Source: Utricularia gibba (Eukaryota; Streptophyta; Magnoliopsida; Lamiales; Lentibulariaceae). From it: a stretch of DNA of 64,000 bases. The translations under genes were made by a program, and so were the position numbers. This document shows positions 14,219-26,200 of the stretch, in pieces. Under the pieces are notes generated by a model. It saw nothing but the letters and a program-made list of their open reading frames with translations. It had not been told where the DNA came from and ran no database searches. How positions within the stretch are numbered: position 1 is the stretch's first letter; every line of letters starts with the position of its first letter. The DNA lies in the NCBI GenBank assembly GCA_002189035.1, contig NEEC01000012.1, positions 1,488,001-1,552,000 on the forward strand, read 5' to 3'.

Positions 14219-14692
14219 TTGCGGAATTTATTACAGAATTCTTTTTATCAACATGTCAAATCAAGATTCATACTCTGCGAAACCGAACAAAAGGCAAGGG
14301 AGTCCAGAGCAGTTTTCTTGCCGGATGCACCATCACCATTTCCCAATTGCTTGAAGCCGAGCGATACTGAATCTCCACCCCCCACAGAAGGCGGAGATTC
14401 TGCTTGGCGTCGGAGGAGTAACCTGATGGTAATTGGTGGCTTCTTTACTGGTTTTGTTTTTTTATGTGTATGCACTGATCTGATCGGTTGAGCTTGTGGG
14501 AATAATTTAATCATGACAACCTCACCAAATCATTATTATGCGTGAAGAATCTTGGTGTCTGGGGAGAACCCATGTGGAGTTCTCAGAAACTGCGGTATTT
14601 ATCACAGGTTTTAGATCCTATCTGGTCGTGAATTTTGTGTTGAAAACCCTTTTTTTTTTTTAACAGATGTGGGTCTGTAAGGAAGGCTTTTC
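14219..14692 (+). promoter_or_regulatory. Spliced 5' leader with candidate upstream ORF
   Basis: A leader intron is suggested by a good donor after 14428 (GATG|GTAATT) and a poly-T-rich acceptor ending at 14666 (TTTAACAG). If transcription starts before 14219, the spliced leader carries an upstream ORF of about 79 codons. Its stop (14694-14696) overlaps the main start codon in the string ATGATG. The ORF product shows no domain, so any role would be translational control. Confidence 0.4.
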
Positions 14693-16353
14693 ATGATGGG
14701 TTGTCTGAGATTGGTAAAGGAGCCGACACAGCCTGCTCCTCGTGTTGAAATCGCAGAATCCATGGATGTGAATGGGACCGACGCTTCGAAGAGGATCATG
14801 CTTAGTGATGGCAGATTTTTGGCTTACACAGAAAGAGGGATTGCCAAGCATTTGTCCAATTACAGAGTTGTTGTTGTTCATGGATTTGGAAGTTCCAAAG
14901 AGATGACGTTCATGGCTTCACAGGTAAACGGGGTTTGGCTTTTTAAATACGTTTTGGGTTTAAGCTTCAGATGTTGATTTGAATAGTTATTTGATGTCAT
15001 CATTTTTTCTACCAAATCAAGCTTGGAGTTGACTGTGCTTGACTTTTCCCCACAAAATACTAAAATATCTGATTGACTTCAATGTCATTTCTACTGCCTG
15101 GTGTTTCTTTGAATCCTTGTTATTACTGTAGCTTATTGCGATTCTTATGAAATCAGACGTTTTTTTCTAAACTTCAAGAGCTTTTGAAGGGGCTTCTAAT
15201 ATCGTCTTAGCCATTAGGAACTCCTGAATGACTTGAAGATATACCTCTTGCTGTTTGACCGGGCGGGCTATGGGGATAGTGATCCTAATCCGAAGCGATC
15301 ATTAAAAAGTGAAGCATCAGATATTGAAGAACTGGCTGACAAACTACAATTGGGATCCAAGTTTTACGTTCTTGGAGTTTCACTTGGTTGCTACCCTGTC
15401 TGGGGTTGCCTCAAGTGGTTACCTAACAGGTACTCTATCTGTTACCCACTTATCTTTGTTGTGGTGTTTGATGCATCAACTGGAAACCGGAAGCAGCACA
15501 AGTTGTTGTTTATTGTCTTGTTCTTTGTTAATCTTTTTCTTTGAGCACCGCATTGTTTTATCTCATGTTTTGTCATGTTGTATTGCCTTTAGACTATCGG
15601 GCAGCGCTCTTGTGGTTCCATATATCAACTATAAGTGGCCTTCTCTTCCACGTGCTTTAACAAAGGGTGACTACCGCAAGCGTCTCTGTCAATGGATCCT
15701 CAGAGCTGTGCGCTATGCTCCTGGACTCCTCCACTGGTGGCTGACTCAGAAGATTTTTCCATCATCTAATGTCCTGGATCGGAACTCTGCATTTTTCTGT
15801 AGCAAAGACTTGGAAATGCTGACAAACACCCCAGGATATCAGCTTCTTAACAAGGTAATATCCTTCATTCAGGGCCTCACAAGAGATTGAACCAGTCTAA
15901 ATTATGAATATTCCCTTTTGGGGTTAAAGCATTCAAGCCGAAAGATTTACATTCCACATTCACTTCAGATTTATACGACTTTTGTGATATCTGTATGGCA
16001 TTTCTTGTTCTGTGGCACAGAACAAGATCAGGAATCCAACAGTATTCGAGTCAATCCGTCGAGATGTCTTGGTGGCATTTGGAAAATGGGATTTTGAGCC
16101 AACTGAACTGTGCAATCCATATCCTGCAATGGAAAGCCTGGTCCACATCTGGCAGGGGCATGAGGACAGAGTTGTTCCATTTCAGCTGCAGCGATTCATA
16201 TGCAGTAAGCTCCCATGGATTCAGTACCATGAGGTCCCTGAAGGCGGCCACTTGCTTGTTTACGACGGTGTAGTCTGTGAGGCCATCTTGAGGTCCCTGT
16301 TGCTCGGGGACGATCCTCCACTGTACCGTCCAGAAATGCAGCCTGGAGAATAG
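14693..16353 (+). CDS. Alpha/beta-hydrolase superfamily protein
   Basis: Four coding exons: 14693-14923, 15218-15429, 15593-15854 and 16021-16353, giving 345 residues, all with GT-AG junctions in frame. The protein has the oxyanion-loop HG (VVVHGFGSSKE, His63-Gly64), the nucleophile elbow GVSLG (Ser132), an aspartate in WQGHEDRVVP (Asp284) and a histidine in PEGGHLLVY (His312), so the Ser-Asp-His triad looks complete. A DRAGYGDSDPNPKRS segment and GKWDF and LPWIQYHEVP segments are typical of a plant clade of unknown substrate. The elbow is followed by Cys (GVSLGCY) where I recall a small residue in relatives. Two adjacent ATGs compete for the start; the second begins one codon later. Substrate and location cannot be told from sequence. 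Confidence 0.85.
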
Positions 16354-17340
16354 TCGCGCTACCGATGTTCATATCTTGCTCATCACTTTCGCAATGCCCT
16401 GTTGGCTATTCTCTGTGTGGATACATATGTAACTGTGGCATTGTATGTATTCAGACAGTCGTATCTCGATAATGGAATTGCACTCACTTTGCTTCGAAGG
16501 ATACAGACAGGACATAGTCATGTTAACAGGACACTGAACTCCAAGGTGAAAGAACTTCAAATGCAACGATGGAAAAATATGAATCCTTTGAACCCATTGA
16601 ATGCTTCAAAAGAGTACAAATTTTGCTCATTAGATGATAACTCAAACACTGTTCGGAAATCAGAAAATGACCCCAGCCACTGGCTTAACCAGTGTTGATT
16701 CACATACGTTGCAATTTCAAGCTATTTGCATCCAGTTTCAGATACTCATAACCATTTCCACAGGTCCTCCAGGACTTTTCTTCTTTCTGGGACAGAAGAG
16801 CATTACTGATTTGATCCTGCAAAACCGACTTCTTTTCCCACTAATCATCATGGGGTTCGATGCTTCAGGTGCTTGGAAGTCGCTTGCTGTGCTGATACTT
16901 GTTGAAATTCGTTTCTTTGGCTTCAATGGAGCTCCGGAGTGGTGATTCCCTGGTGGGTTGCTCTCTTTTTCTGTGGAATGACAGTGTATATGGAGTTCAC
17001 TGGCTGATCTTGGGAGAGTAGAGAAGCAGATTGTAAGGCTAGCAATGCAGTGCGTGCAGCTTAATCTCTGCGTCTTTCTTACTCACTGCCGAAGCTCCAA
17101 TTTCAACAACGCAGCGATGCAGTGACGTCTGGTTTGTTTCTCCTCCCTACAGCACTCATACACAGGAGCAGCCAACTTCATCTTTTGAGCGTATTCTTGC
17201 AGCAATTTTGCATGAACCTGTTTCTTGCTGAAATTCAATACCAAAACTCAACATTCAGTAGCAATGCGAATCTGAGAAACGTTTGGCTGTTTTGACCAGC
17301 AAATGTTCCGGGTTTTGCAATGGGGATGAATGCATATTTA
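16354..17340 (+). other. 3' untranslated region and downstream spacer of the hydrolase gene
   Basis: Base composition stays gene-like (less AT-rich) to about 17,340, consistent with a long 3' UTR. ORFs here (16402-16698 and 16634-16945) overlap in different frames and show no family resemblance, so I do not call them genes. Confidence 0.4.
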
Positions 17341-19738
17341 TCCCTTTCACTAAAATCATTGCAATGATTCATTTTTTTTTCCTTAGTTTCGACTGATATA
17401 TTTTAACTTCATGAAAGTTTCATCATACTATATTATTATAATTTACACCATTGATCTTTATAATTATGCTTTTAAGAACATTCAACTGCACACATCCTAA
17501 CTATTTACTAAAATTGGCATGATTATTTTTTAATATTTAATAAAAATGACATTGATTAGTCCCATTGTTATACTTAGTCCTCAAATTTTGATGCACCAAT
17601 ATCTTTAATTCCTAAAATTCGATGTACTGAATATACTTGATATCGAATCTTTTTGGGTGGATGCGGGTGACAAGTGTCGGGCAAGTAATGGGGCATGAGT
17701 GGTGGGCAACCTAATATCAGTCAATAATAGTAAAATTGAATTAAGAAAAAAATAGAAATTTAAATCAGAGATCAATTTTTTCATTATTATGAAACAGTGA
17801 GTATTATTTTTGTACAATTTTTAAATAGTAGAGACCAATAACAAATGGTTTTGAAAGGAAATAAAATATTGTTTACTAAGATCAATTATGTTTTTTTCCA
17901 TATTTTTAACCACTAGCAATTTATATATAATGCAAATGTAATTGGCATGTTTTAGAAAAAAAAAATGTATTATTGACCTTATGCTTTATTAATAGTAACA
18001 AAACTAACCAATAATCTTTATTGATTAGACAACTTCGTCTAGTACTTGGGATTATTGTGATCAAATGTTTTATACTAAAATAGTCAATTTAATCGGTTGT
18101 ATCAATTTGGTAACTTTGACTTTCAAAATTTGCTTTCTTTTGACTATGAAAATTAATATAAATTATATAATTTATCTTTAATGATTATAATTCTAATTAA
18201 TAATAATTAATGTATAATATATTTTTACTTAAAGAATTACATATCCAATTTGGAGCTAGACTAAAGAATTAGAAGAAGGTAAGTTTAAAAACTCAAAACT
18301 GTAAGTTTAAAAGCTCATGAAATACCTAAGTTTTTCTAACTTTTCTATACTTTGCTCTCAATAATTAGTAGACCTAAGTATAGAAGAGTTAGAAAAACTT
18401 AAGAGTGTCATTAATCTAAAGTTTAAAAATGATATAGGCAGAATTAAGTTGTTTTAAATTATAAAATTATGAAAATGTGGATTAAGATTACCAGCTGAGT
18501 TTACTACATCACTAGTAATATCATACATCATTGTTTCTATTTGTATCAAATTCAAATTTATTGCTTTCTATTTTTGTTTTAATTTCATTTACTGTTTTAG
18601 TACATAATTATAATTTTAGTTATGACTTAAAATGTAGTTGTTTTGTGATTATGGATCCTATTAGTACACTACAAGCATGAACTCATCATGTTACATCCCA
18701 ATTTTGCTATACATTTCATTTGAGAAAATGTTTTTTTATTTGGTTTATAAATTTATTTAATACAAAACATCAATATTTAGCTAAGACATGAAATTTTAAT
18801 GAGCTCCTTATCTATTAACCTTATTTTTTTCAAAGATCTCAACCCAAGTTGTAGAGAGTTCATAGATTGTATTTTAGTAATTTATAATATCTGCCATTGT
18901 GCTGATATAATAACTAATTGATAGAAATGAGTAAATTATAAATATCATAAAATAACAAAAACTTCTAGCAAAATGATGTTACCTGCTTTATTTTATCCCA
19001 TAGTTCATTGGTTGCATTTAAAATGTTTGTGATGTTGTTGAATCCTATTTCAGATTTATATAAAAAATCTACAAATATGATGCAGTTTTTTTCTAACCAT
19101 AAATTTTTGAATGAATGTGGGGAATAGATCAAATGTGAGTATCTAGCCAAAAACCTAGAAAATCTTCTTTAATACCTTTAAGGTCATTCATTTTCAATAT
19201 GTTGTGCATCCAGCACTCAAATTCACCTATTTCCATGGGCACTTTGTCCTATTGTTATAATCCTTTGGTTTGGTAGTATATTTGCTTTTCAATTTTTGAC
19301 CTCCAATCATTATCAAGGCTCTTCAAATATGACATAATTCACATCATGGAAAAAATAAACTTTTATTCAATCAAATATTTAGTATATCCAATAAAAATTT
19401 TAAATAAAAAATCATCATATCATCAAAAATTATAAATACCAATGATATTTATTGAAAAAAGTACAAAAAATTCATAATTCAAAATTGTAATCCTAGTAGA
19501 ACTGCACATCAATTTACAATGAGCTGGAAAGAAAAAGAGGTGTTGGGAAATTGATTAATTCAAGTTGTTATGTTTAACATGGAAGTATAATGATCATTTT
19601 AATATAATTTATTTGACATATTAATTTTAAATTTATCTAGTAAATATAATATAATTTTAAACATTTATTCATTAAATTCATATATCAACAAATTTTTATT
19701 AGAAAACATATTACAGGTGTTTATATAACTAATCATGT
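17341..19738. other. AT-rich intergenic DNA
   Basis: Low-complexity AT-rich spacer between the hydrolase and ICR genes. No ORF with a recognisable domain. It contains one strong fold-back (18327-18401), listed separately. Confidence 0.5.
18327..18401. repeat. 26-bp inverted repeat (fold-back) with 23-nt loop
   Basis: The arm at 18327-18352 (TAAGTTTTTCTAACTTTTCT then ATACTT) is complementary to 18376-18401 with one mismatch. The 23-base loop starts TGCTCTC. It could be the core of a small MITE, a hairpin-forming transcript or chance in AT-rich DNA. No target-site duplication was identified. Confidence 0.6.
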
Positions 19739-20686
19739 GATATCACACAACAGCAGAGTGGTCGACCCAAATGGGTTGGTGGATGACTAGAGATGAGTTC
19801 AAATTGCGCGCCTTCCCAGTTGTCGATTGTCACAGAGAGAGATTGGCGTAGGATGGATGGCGACTACATTGATTTCTTGGAATTGGTGAATCGCTGGGGC
19901 TATTCGGAGTAGGCGGAAAAGGGAACCCAAAAAAATGCGGCTGGCTTTTGACTTTTTAGAAAGGGAATGGCTGGCTGGCTGGCTGTTGATGTGAGGTAAC
20001 CTACGTTCAATTTATTTTGTTTCCCGCTTTTATTCGGCTTTCATGTTCTTCCTCCTTTTGTCGCGTTATGGTGACTGGATTGCACATTCAAGGTGGTATC
20101 TTTTCAAGCATGGCTGGCTCTTCATGGAGTGTAGCACGTGGTTGCTCCTGCATTCTTTCTGGGCACGGACAATAAATTTCAGATCTGCGGTAATAACATA
20201 AATAGCAGTAAATTTCACGGGTCCTCATGTTCAAATAGCATATGTTTTAGATCTTGCAATATTCCCTTCATTTGGTTGGTTTCACTTTCACTGCCTCTGC
20301 TTCTTTACCCAAGTTTGTTTTTCGTGACTGACGGGGATTTATGAAGTTTTGGGGCTCTTTTTCTCATTTAATTGCAGTCAAACTAACTCTGGCTTTGGTT
20401 AAACTTCTGGGTCAGAAAGCATTGGAGGTGATGCCCTCAAAGTTGAATCCTTGCCGATTCAAGTCAGTCAAACTAAGGCGAATCCTGAAGTGAGGTAGCT
20501 CCTGGTTTCCTTTCAGAACCAATGCTGTAGAGTGGCTCTGTGCATTAGCTGTGGCATTCACTTAAATCTCTTTGGAATATGTAGTTGCAGTGCCATGATA
20601 TTCGTATTTAGCGGGGTTTTGATAACTCATTTGTGAATCCCCATTATGGTTCTTGCAAGAGTCATCACGCTCATATTTACTGCAGG
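19739..20686 (+). promoter_or_regulatory. Promoter and spliced leader of the ICR-like gene
   Basis: GC content rises at about 19,740. A short GGCT tandem repeat lies near 19,965-19,990. A leader intron is likely because a TTTACTGCAG acceptor ends at 20685, directly before the start codon at 20687. The upstream donor could not be fixed. The ORF at 20138-20344 is taken as leader or intron sequence. Confidence 0.4.
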
Positions 20687-22376
20687 ATGAAACCTTCGAA
20701 GTCAGTGAAAAGGATTTCTGTAAAGTCTGGTTCTTCGGAGATGTTTCAAAGGGATTCTTCTCAAGGAGGTTCTAGTGCTTTACTTCATCTTGCTAAGACG
20801 AGCCCCAGATACTTAGATCCTACAGTATCGTCGCTGAACCTTTCTGGGAAATCATCCAAAGAGAGAACCCCTAGACTCTCTGATTATGGTTTGTCAACAC
20901 GGAGACTGAGTGAGGTACTGTGATGCTCAATCCCTTCATGTTTCTTGTTTGGAAAATCATTGAAGGGCTTTTGGTGTTTTCAAGAATTTTCAGGATAAAG
21001 GTCCAAGCAGAGTGACAGAATTGGAGCACCATATTTTTCAACTGGAAAGCAAACTAGACATCGTGAAGGATCAGCTGATCTCTGCAGAATCACTGAAAAA
21101 GGAAGCACAGAAAGATGCAGAAGAGTCGAGGAAGAAGCTCTCGGCTCTGTCCAAGAAGATTGAGGAATCCCAAAAGCATGTTTTGGAATCGGCTGCCTTT
21201 GTGTCTGCAATGGAGGAGATTAGACTTCTCAAGAAGCAACTTGAAACTCAAGCTGTATTCGAAGAAGTGCGCAAGAGACAATCAGAATCTAAGCAGAAGC
21301 AACTCTGTCAGCTGAAGGCAGAGCTTCAGGATGCATGTTTCGTTTTGGAAGAACTGAAGATGAAAACGAGTGAAGCTAAGAGATCTGAAGCTCTGGCCTT
21401 GGATGGCATTGATGGATCACTGTTGCAACTAACTGAGGCTAAAGTAATGGCTGAGATACTTAACGCACGAAGTTGTGAAGCTGCAGAAGCTTGTGGGCTC
21501 GTTGCTTCAGAGCTCAGGCATTTGAGGACTCATGTGGAATTTCTTGAAGGGAGAAACTGCAATCAAAACGAGCTTAGATTAGAGAAAGAGATGCTAGATG
21601 AAATCCATGTTGCTTCTTTGAAGCTTGAACTTGAAGGATTAAGATCCGCTCTGGAGGCTGCATGCATCCAATATGACAAAGAGCTAATCCGAAAAGAAGA
21701 GGAGACCGAAGATGCTGTCGAAATTATCAATATCATCAATTCTGCATCAAGGCAAAGGCAGGGTAACCTGGAAGCAGAGATCAGAAGATCAAAAAAAGAA
21801 ATTGACGAGCTTGCAGAAAATCTACAGGACATGGAAACACGACTCCATTCAACCCGTGAACAGAATGCAATGCTTGTAACACAGCTGAATGGCAGGCACT
21901 CAGTCCATCGCAAGCTCGAAATGGAGATGGAAATGAACAATCTGAAAGCCGAAACAGGATCCCTCAAGGCTCATTTGACAGTGAAAGAGATGGAATTAGA
22001 GAGGGCAGCAACAGAAAGCGCAACACTCAAGCTATGCATCAAGAAAACAAGCGAGTCCAACGTAGAAAGGGAAGCTGCCATTGAACTCGAGAAGAGTAAG
22101 AAAGAGTTCGAGTGTGTGGTGCAGGATCTGGAAACCATGGAACAGGCAAACTCAGAGATGGAATGTGAGCTAAGGAAGCTTAAGTTGCAGTCGGAGCAAT
22201 GGAGAAAAGCTGCGGAGGTAGCTGCTTCTGTAGTAGCTGCAGAGTGCGATGGGATGCTGAGTGGTAAACTCGGCAGCCCCGCAAGGTTAAGCTACGGGGA
22301 TGAAGAGATGCAAAGGAAAAGAAATGGGAATCTGCTGAAGAAGCTTGGGGTGCTTTGGAAGAAGCAACACAAGTAA
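20687..22376 (+). CDS. Interactor of constitutive active ROPs (ICR/RIP) coiled-coil protein
   Basis: ICR proteins are scaffold coiled coils that bind active ROP GTPases and guide polarity, exocytosis or microtubule organisation at the plasma membrane. There are two coding exons, 20687-20914 and 20994-22376, joined in phase 0, for 536 residues. The N-terminus is basic and Ser-rich, followed by the family-like SRVTELEHHIFQLESKLD heptad start. Nearly the whole of residues 80-505 is charged heptad sequence (long runs of E, K, L, no prolines). Near the end is QWRKAAEVAASVVAAEC, which matches the QWRKAA segment conserved in ICRs and needed for ROP binding. The protein ends in a basic LLKKLGVLWKKQHK tail, suited to membrane or ROP contact. 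A general WEB/myosin-like coiled-coil protein is the main alternative, but the C-terminal motif favours ICR. Confidence 0.83.
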
Positions 22377-23242
22377 CAAGAGATGTGCTTGGCTTTCTGT
22401 TGAATCCCATGTTCTGTTTGTTGGTGGCTCTTTTTGACAATGCTACGAGTCACTACCACCGAGTACCCAATGAATTAATGGAGTGATAAAAATTTGGAAA
22501 GAAAATGTTAAAGTAGGGAGACAAATATAATACATGAAAATTTAATGTATAAAGATTCCACACAAGTGAGGAGCAAGATTCCTCTACTAGGGATAGTGAG
22601 ACACGTGGCATTATGGCATTCCTACAGATGGGATCAAACAAGACTAGCAGCTAATATTCACAAAATTTTCTACTGCATTGGCTACAACAAATATGAATAG
22701 TAAGCAGAGGCTGGCGCCTTTCAACCATCATGTTGACAACCCAACAATCGATGGCTAGTCTGTACAAAGCCCCTCCCCATCAATCGAAGAAAACAAGTGC
22801 TGAATACACTATTGAGTGAGTGAGTTGGTAGGGGGGTGAGCAAGCCACAAAATGATTCGACTCGATGCTGTACACCTACTTCTAACGTACCTACGGCAAC
22901 TGTACTTCCATGGCCAAAAATTTAGTCAGCTTCAGTTTCTAGCCTACGATGCCCACTCCTTTCCATGCTCCTTTGCGGCCATGAAAGGCTGCCAAGATTA
23001 AAATAAGATCAGGAGTCGCGGGAGCAATGAGGGAAGAAAACACCAGATTGTAGTAAAGAAACATCAAAAAAAATGTTGGATTTGCAGGAAATGAGTTGTC
23101 TAATCTATAAAAGAAGATGGAATTAAATGTAAGAATACGACGAACTCATGCAGCTGAACAAACCTGTGGACCGCTGTCTCAAAAGAGTGATGACTCTAAC
23201 GTGGCATGGCCCTCCACAACGAAGGAACGGCTCAACTGCAAA
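22377..23242. other. Shared 3' region of two convergent genes
   Basis: The ICR stop on the plus strand and the EAF1-like stop on the minus strand are 866 bp apart, tail to tail. The interval holds both 3' UTRs, and no further ORF is supported. Overlapping transcripts are possible but not shown by sequence. Confidence 0.5.
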
Positions 23243-26200
23243 TCATTCCAATGCAGGGTCGCCAGGCCTCCCATGCAAGCTACCGTTCCCTGCTTGGAGA
23301 AGCTGACTTTGCTGTGGAGCTTGTCCTGACTGGGAAGGAGTCTGCGCTTGTGATACTCGGGCTGGGGGCTTCTGTACCTGTGATTGCTGCAGCCGTTCAC
23401 TGGCATCCTGCTTGATGGCCGTCGGTCTCTGGCCATCTTGAGACACAGTATCATACGAGTTAGAAGACAAGGACATTGCAGAACCTCTAGAGTTTAATAT
23501 ACTATCTGGAGTTGCCCCAACCAAAGGAGAACATGATTGCTGACTATCATTTGCAGCTGGAACAGCCACTGGTGAAGCATGACCCTGGTTACCATGATCA
23601 GACTTTGAGGTCTGAATATGTTTCATAGCTGAAGCACCTTGGACAGAATGGAATTTGGGCTGAGGGAACGAACTGCTTGGCCTGGAAGACTGCATACTCC
23701 TCACTCCAGAAGGAGTATTTAAGCTCTGATTTTGCATAAATTGAGAAACAGCTTCTTGTTTATCCAGAGGCTGTGAGATAGAACTTGCTGCAACTCCATT
23801 TGAGATTGAAGAATCTCCAGGATGCAGTACTACATTTCCCGTGCTACCACTCTTTGATACCTTCACTTGTTGCGGAGCTTGCAACTGTTGCCGCTGAGGA
23901 TGATGTCTACTGGATTGGGGCAAGTGATGCTGCCTGCCTTGTTGCTTACCTATATTATTTGCTTGTACATTTCCGCTGCTTTGTGTATTCTGTACAACTC
24001 CCAAAGCAGCTGCTTGATGTTTCTGTTGATACTGTGGCATTGAATTCATTGAGGACGATGATGGTAACGAAGAAAGATTAACAAGTGAATTTTTGGAGGG
24101 ATGAGGCTGTGAGGCAGTTTGGATAGGACATGGCAAGGGTAGTTGAGGCTTTGACTGGACTTGTCTTGCCAAAGAATTAGAAGCAGCATACTGCTGTTGT
24201 GAATGTTGAGGCTGTTGAAGCATCATCCGTTGTTGTAGCTGTTGCTCTTTTGCAAACCGAGGACCATAGGCTTGCTGCTGGGGCGTGGGAGCATGATTTG
24301 CTTGCCCTTCAAAATATACATGCTGAGCTTGGGGCCGTTTTGGGGACATTGGAAGGGTTGTCTGGTGATTGATGGCAGAAGCTGTAAGGTTAGGCAGAGG
24401 GAGCTTAAACCCCGAGGGTGAGGGACCGCCCCTTGGCCACTTGCGCTCATTTGCCTCGGCGAGTCCTGACACAGAGAAATGCACATTACGCTTCAGTAAA
24501 AGCAGCCAAAGGATAGATAGTAACGTGGAGTTTAAGGCAAGATTTCGTGAACTTCGGCATCGATTACTAGAAGCAACAAGAAATGAGAAGAGCCCCTAAC
24601 GGCGTACCTGCATCAACTGCAGCGTATCACTCTGCCTTGACATGGGGCTTCCTTGGCCTGTGACTAATCCAGCATGCATATTTGGTGGCACGACAGAGGG
24701 TCCCATGCTCCCGGAATTCACCAACGATGTTGAAGTTCCAGGTAATCCAGGCCTTGCCATTGGGAAACTTCTATTTCCACTGCCCATCACACCCATACCA
24801 GTGCCACCAGCATTACTACGAACACCACGATCATTCCCTGGGTGAGTTCCAAGCGCAGGGAATGTAGCTTGTGACACATTTCTGCCTGGAATCATCTGAT
24901 TATAGTGCTGAATTTTCTGCTGATCATCAGCCGACAATGGCCCACACCTAGGAATTACATGCCTACCATCTCTACGATAAGTAGGCAAATAATACTGTAA
25001 GAATCGCTGCAGTTGGTAATTAAGCTCATTATGATTCATTACCTGGCAGATGAATTGGCAAAGCCAGGAGATCCTTGCAATGCAGACCCAGCAGACGCTG
25101 GAAGCAGTGGACTGGTTGTGCTCTGGTTCACACCAGTCGACCCAGCATTATGTACCACTTGCATTCCATTTGGAAAACCATCAGGGCCTTGAACCACATC
25201 ACACAGATCGATAGGCCTTCAAAGGAACATGGAAACAAAATTTCAGCAGACTATTTACCTAATTCCAACAAAAATTTATGTTCTGCATAGTGCAGCCCAA
25301 TTTCTTACGTCAGAATGGGTCCTCCATTCAAGTTATTCGGAAATACTTGGGAAAGGGCAGACGAATGAGAACTGTGAGGTTGGAGGAGTTGTTTAGGATC
25401 CTGGTAATCATTACATAAATAGTGTTACTACATTAAAATACTAATCACTTGAAGACACTAAAAATGAACAACAATTAGAGCAACGAAGATAGTTCAGTGG
25501 TTCATATCTCATCGCTTTCAATCTGCCAAATGTGAAAAGCAAACACACGGAACATCATTAGGCAACCAGAAAATGCATTTAGTCTCATAATAGACTACTG
25601 TTCTGATTAGGGTACTTAGGTGTATCCAGGTCCCATTGACAAACCAGGTTCAAAATAATTACATAGGCGCGGGATGCCTATGCTGGCATGCTGCCATAAC
25701 TCACGTCATTCCAAACAACACATGATATACAGAGTGTAGCCAATTCAAGAGCTGAACATGAGCGTGCATTATTCAGAATGCCCAACAAAGAATAAAACTG
25801 AGCATAAAGAGCCATATGAAATACTCAGCAATGAAGTTCAAACACGTATAGATATAAAATAATGAAAAAGGCACATCCTTGGAGCACTTGAAAGCTTAAT
25901 AGTTACATATAAAAGGCATTTTGAGAAAGCTTGATTTTTTAAAAAAATGCTTAGTCTGAAAACTAGCAACCGTTTGTGAGGGATTATCAAAAGTGAATTC
26001 CTGAGCGATTTCAAATGAAACAAACAAGTCATGCCAAGAATCGAATGATGATTGGATGCTGATACCTGGCTCCTACGAAGTAGAAGTTTTTGACCAATCG
26101 TTATAATTTTCTCAAAATGAGACTTCAGTGTATCTTCTTCTACAGGGCCCAGCAAACGTTGAAACAGCTGCCGAGCACTTCCCTACAAACAAGGAACTCA

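Noticed and set aside
16402-16945. Two overlapping plus ORFs after the hydrolase stop
   Set aside because: No homology and different frames; best read as 3' UTR. A continuation of the hydrolase is excluded because the family ends at the chosen stop.
21563-21967. 134-codon minus-strand ORF rich in Ser/Leu
   Set aside because: Antisense to the ICR coiled coil; Ser/Leu-rich shadows are usual opposite Glu/Lys heptads.
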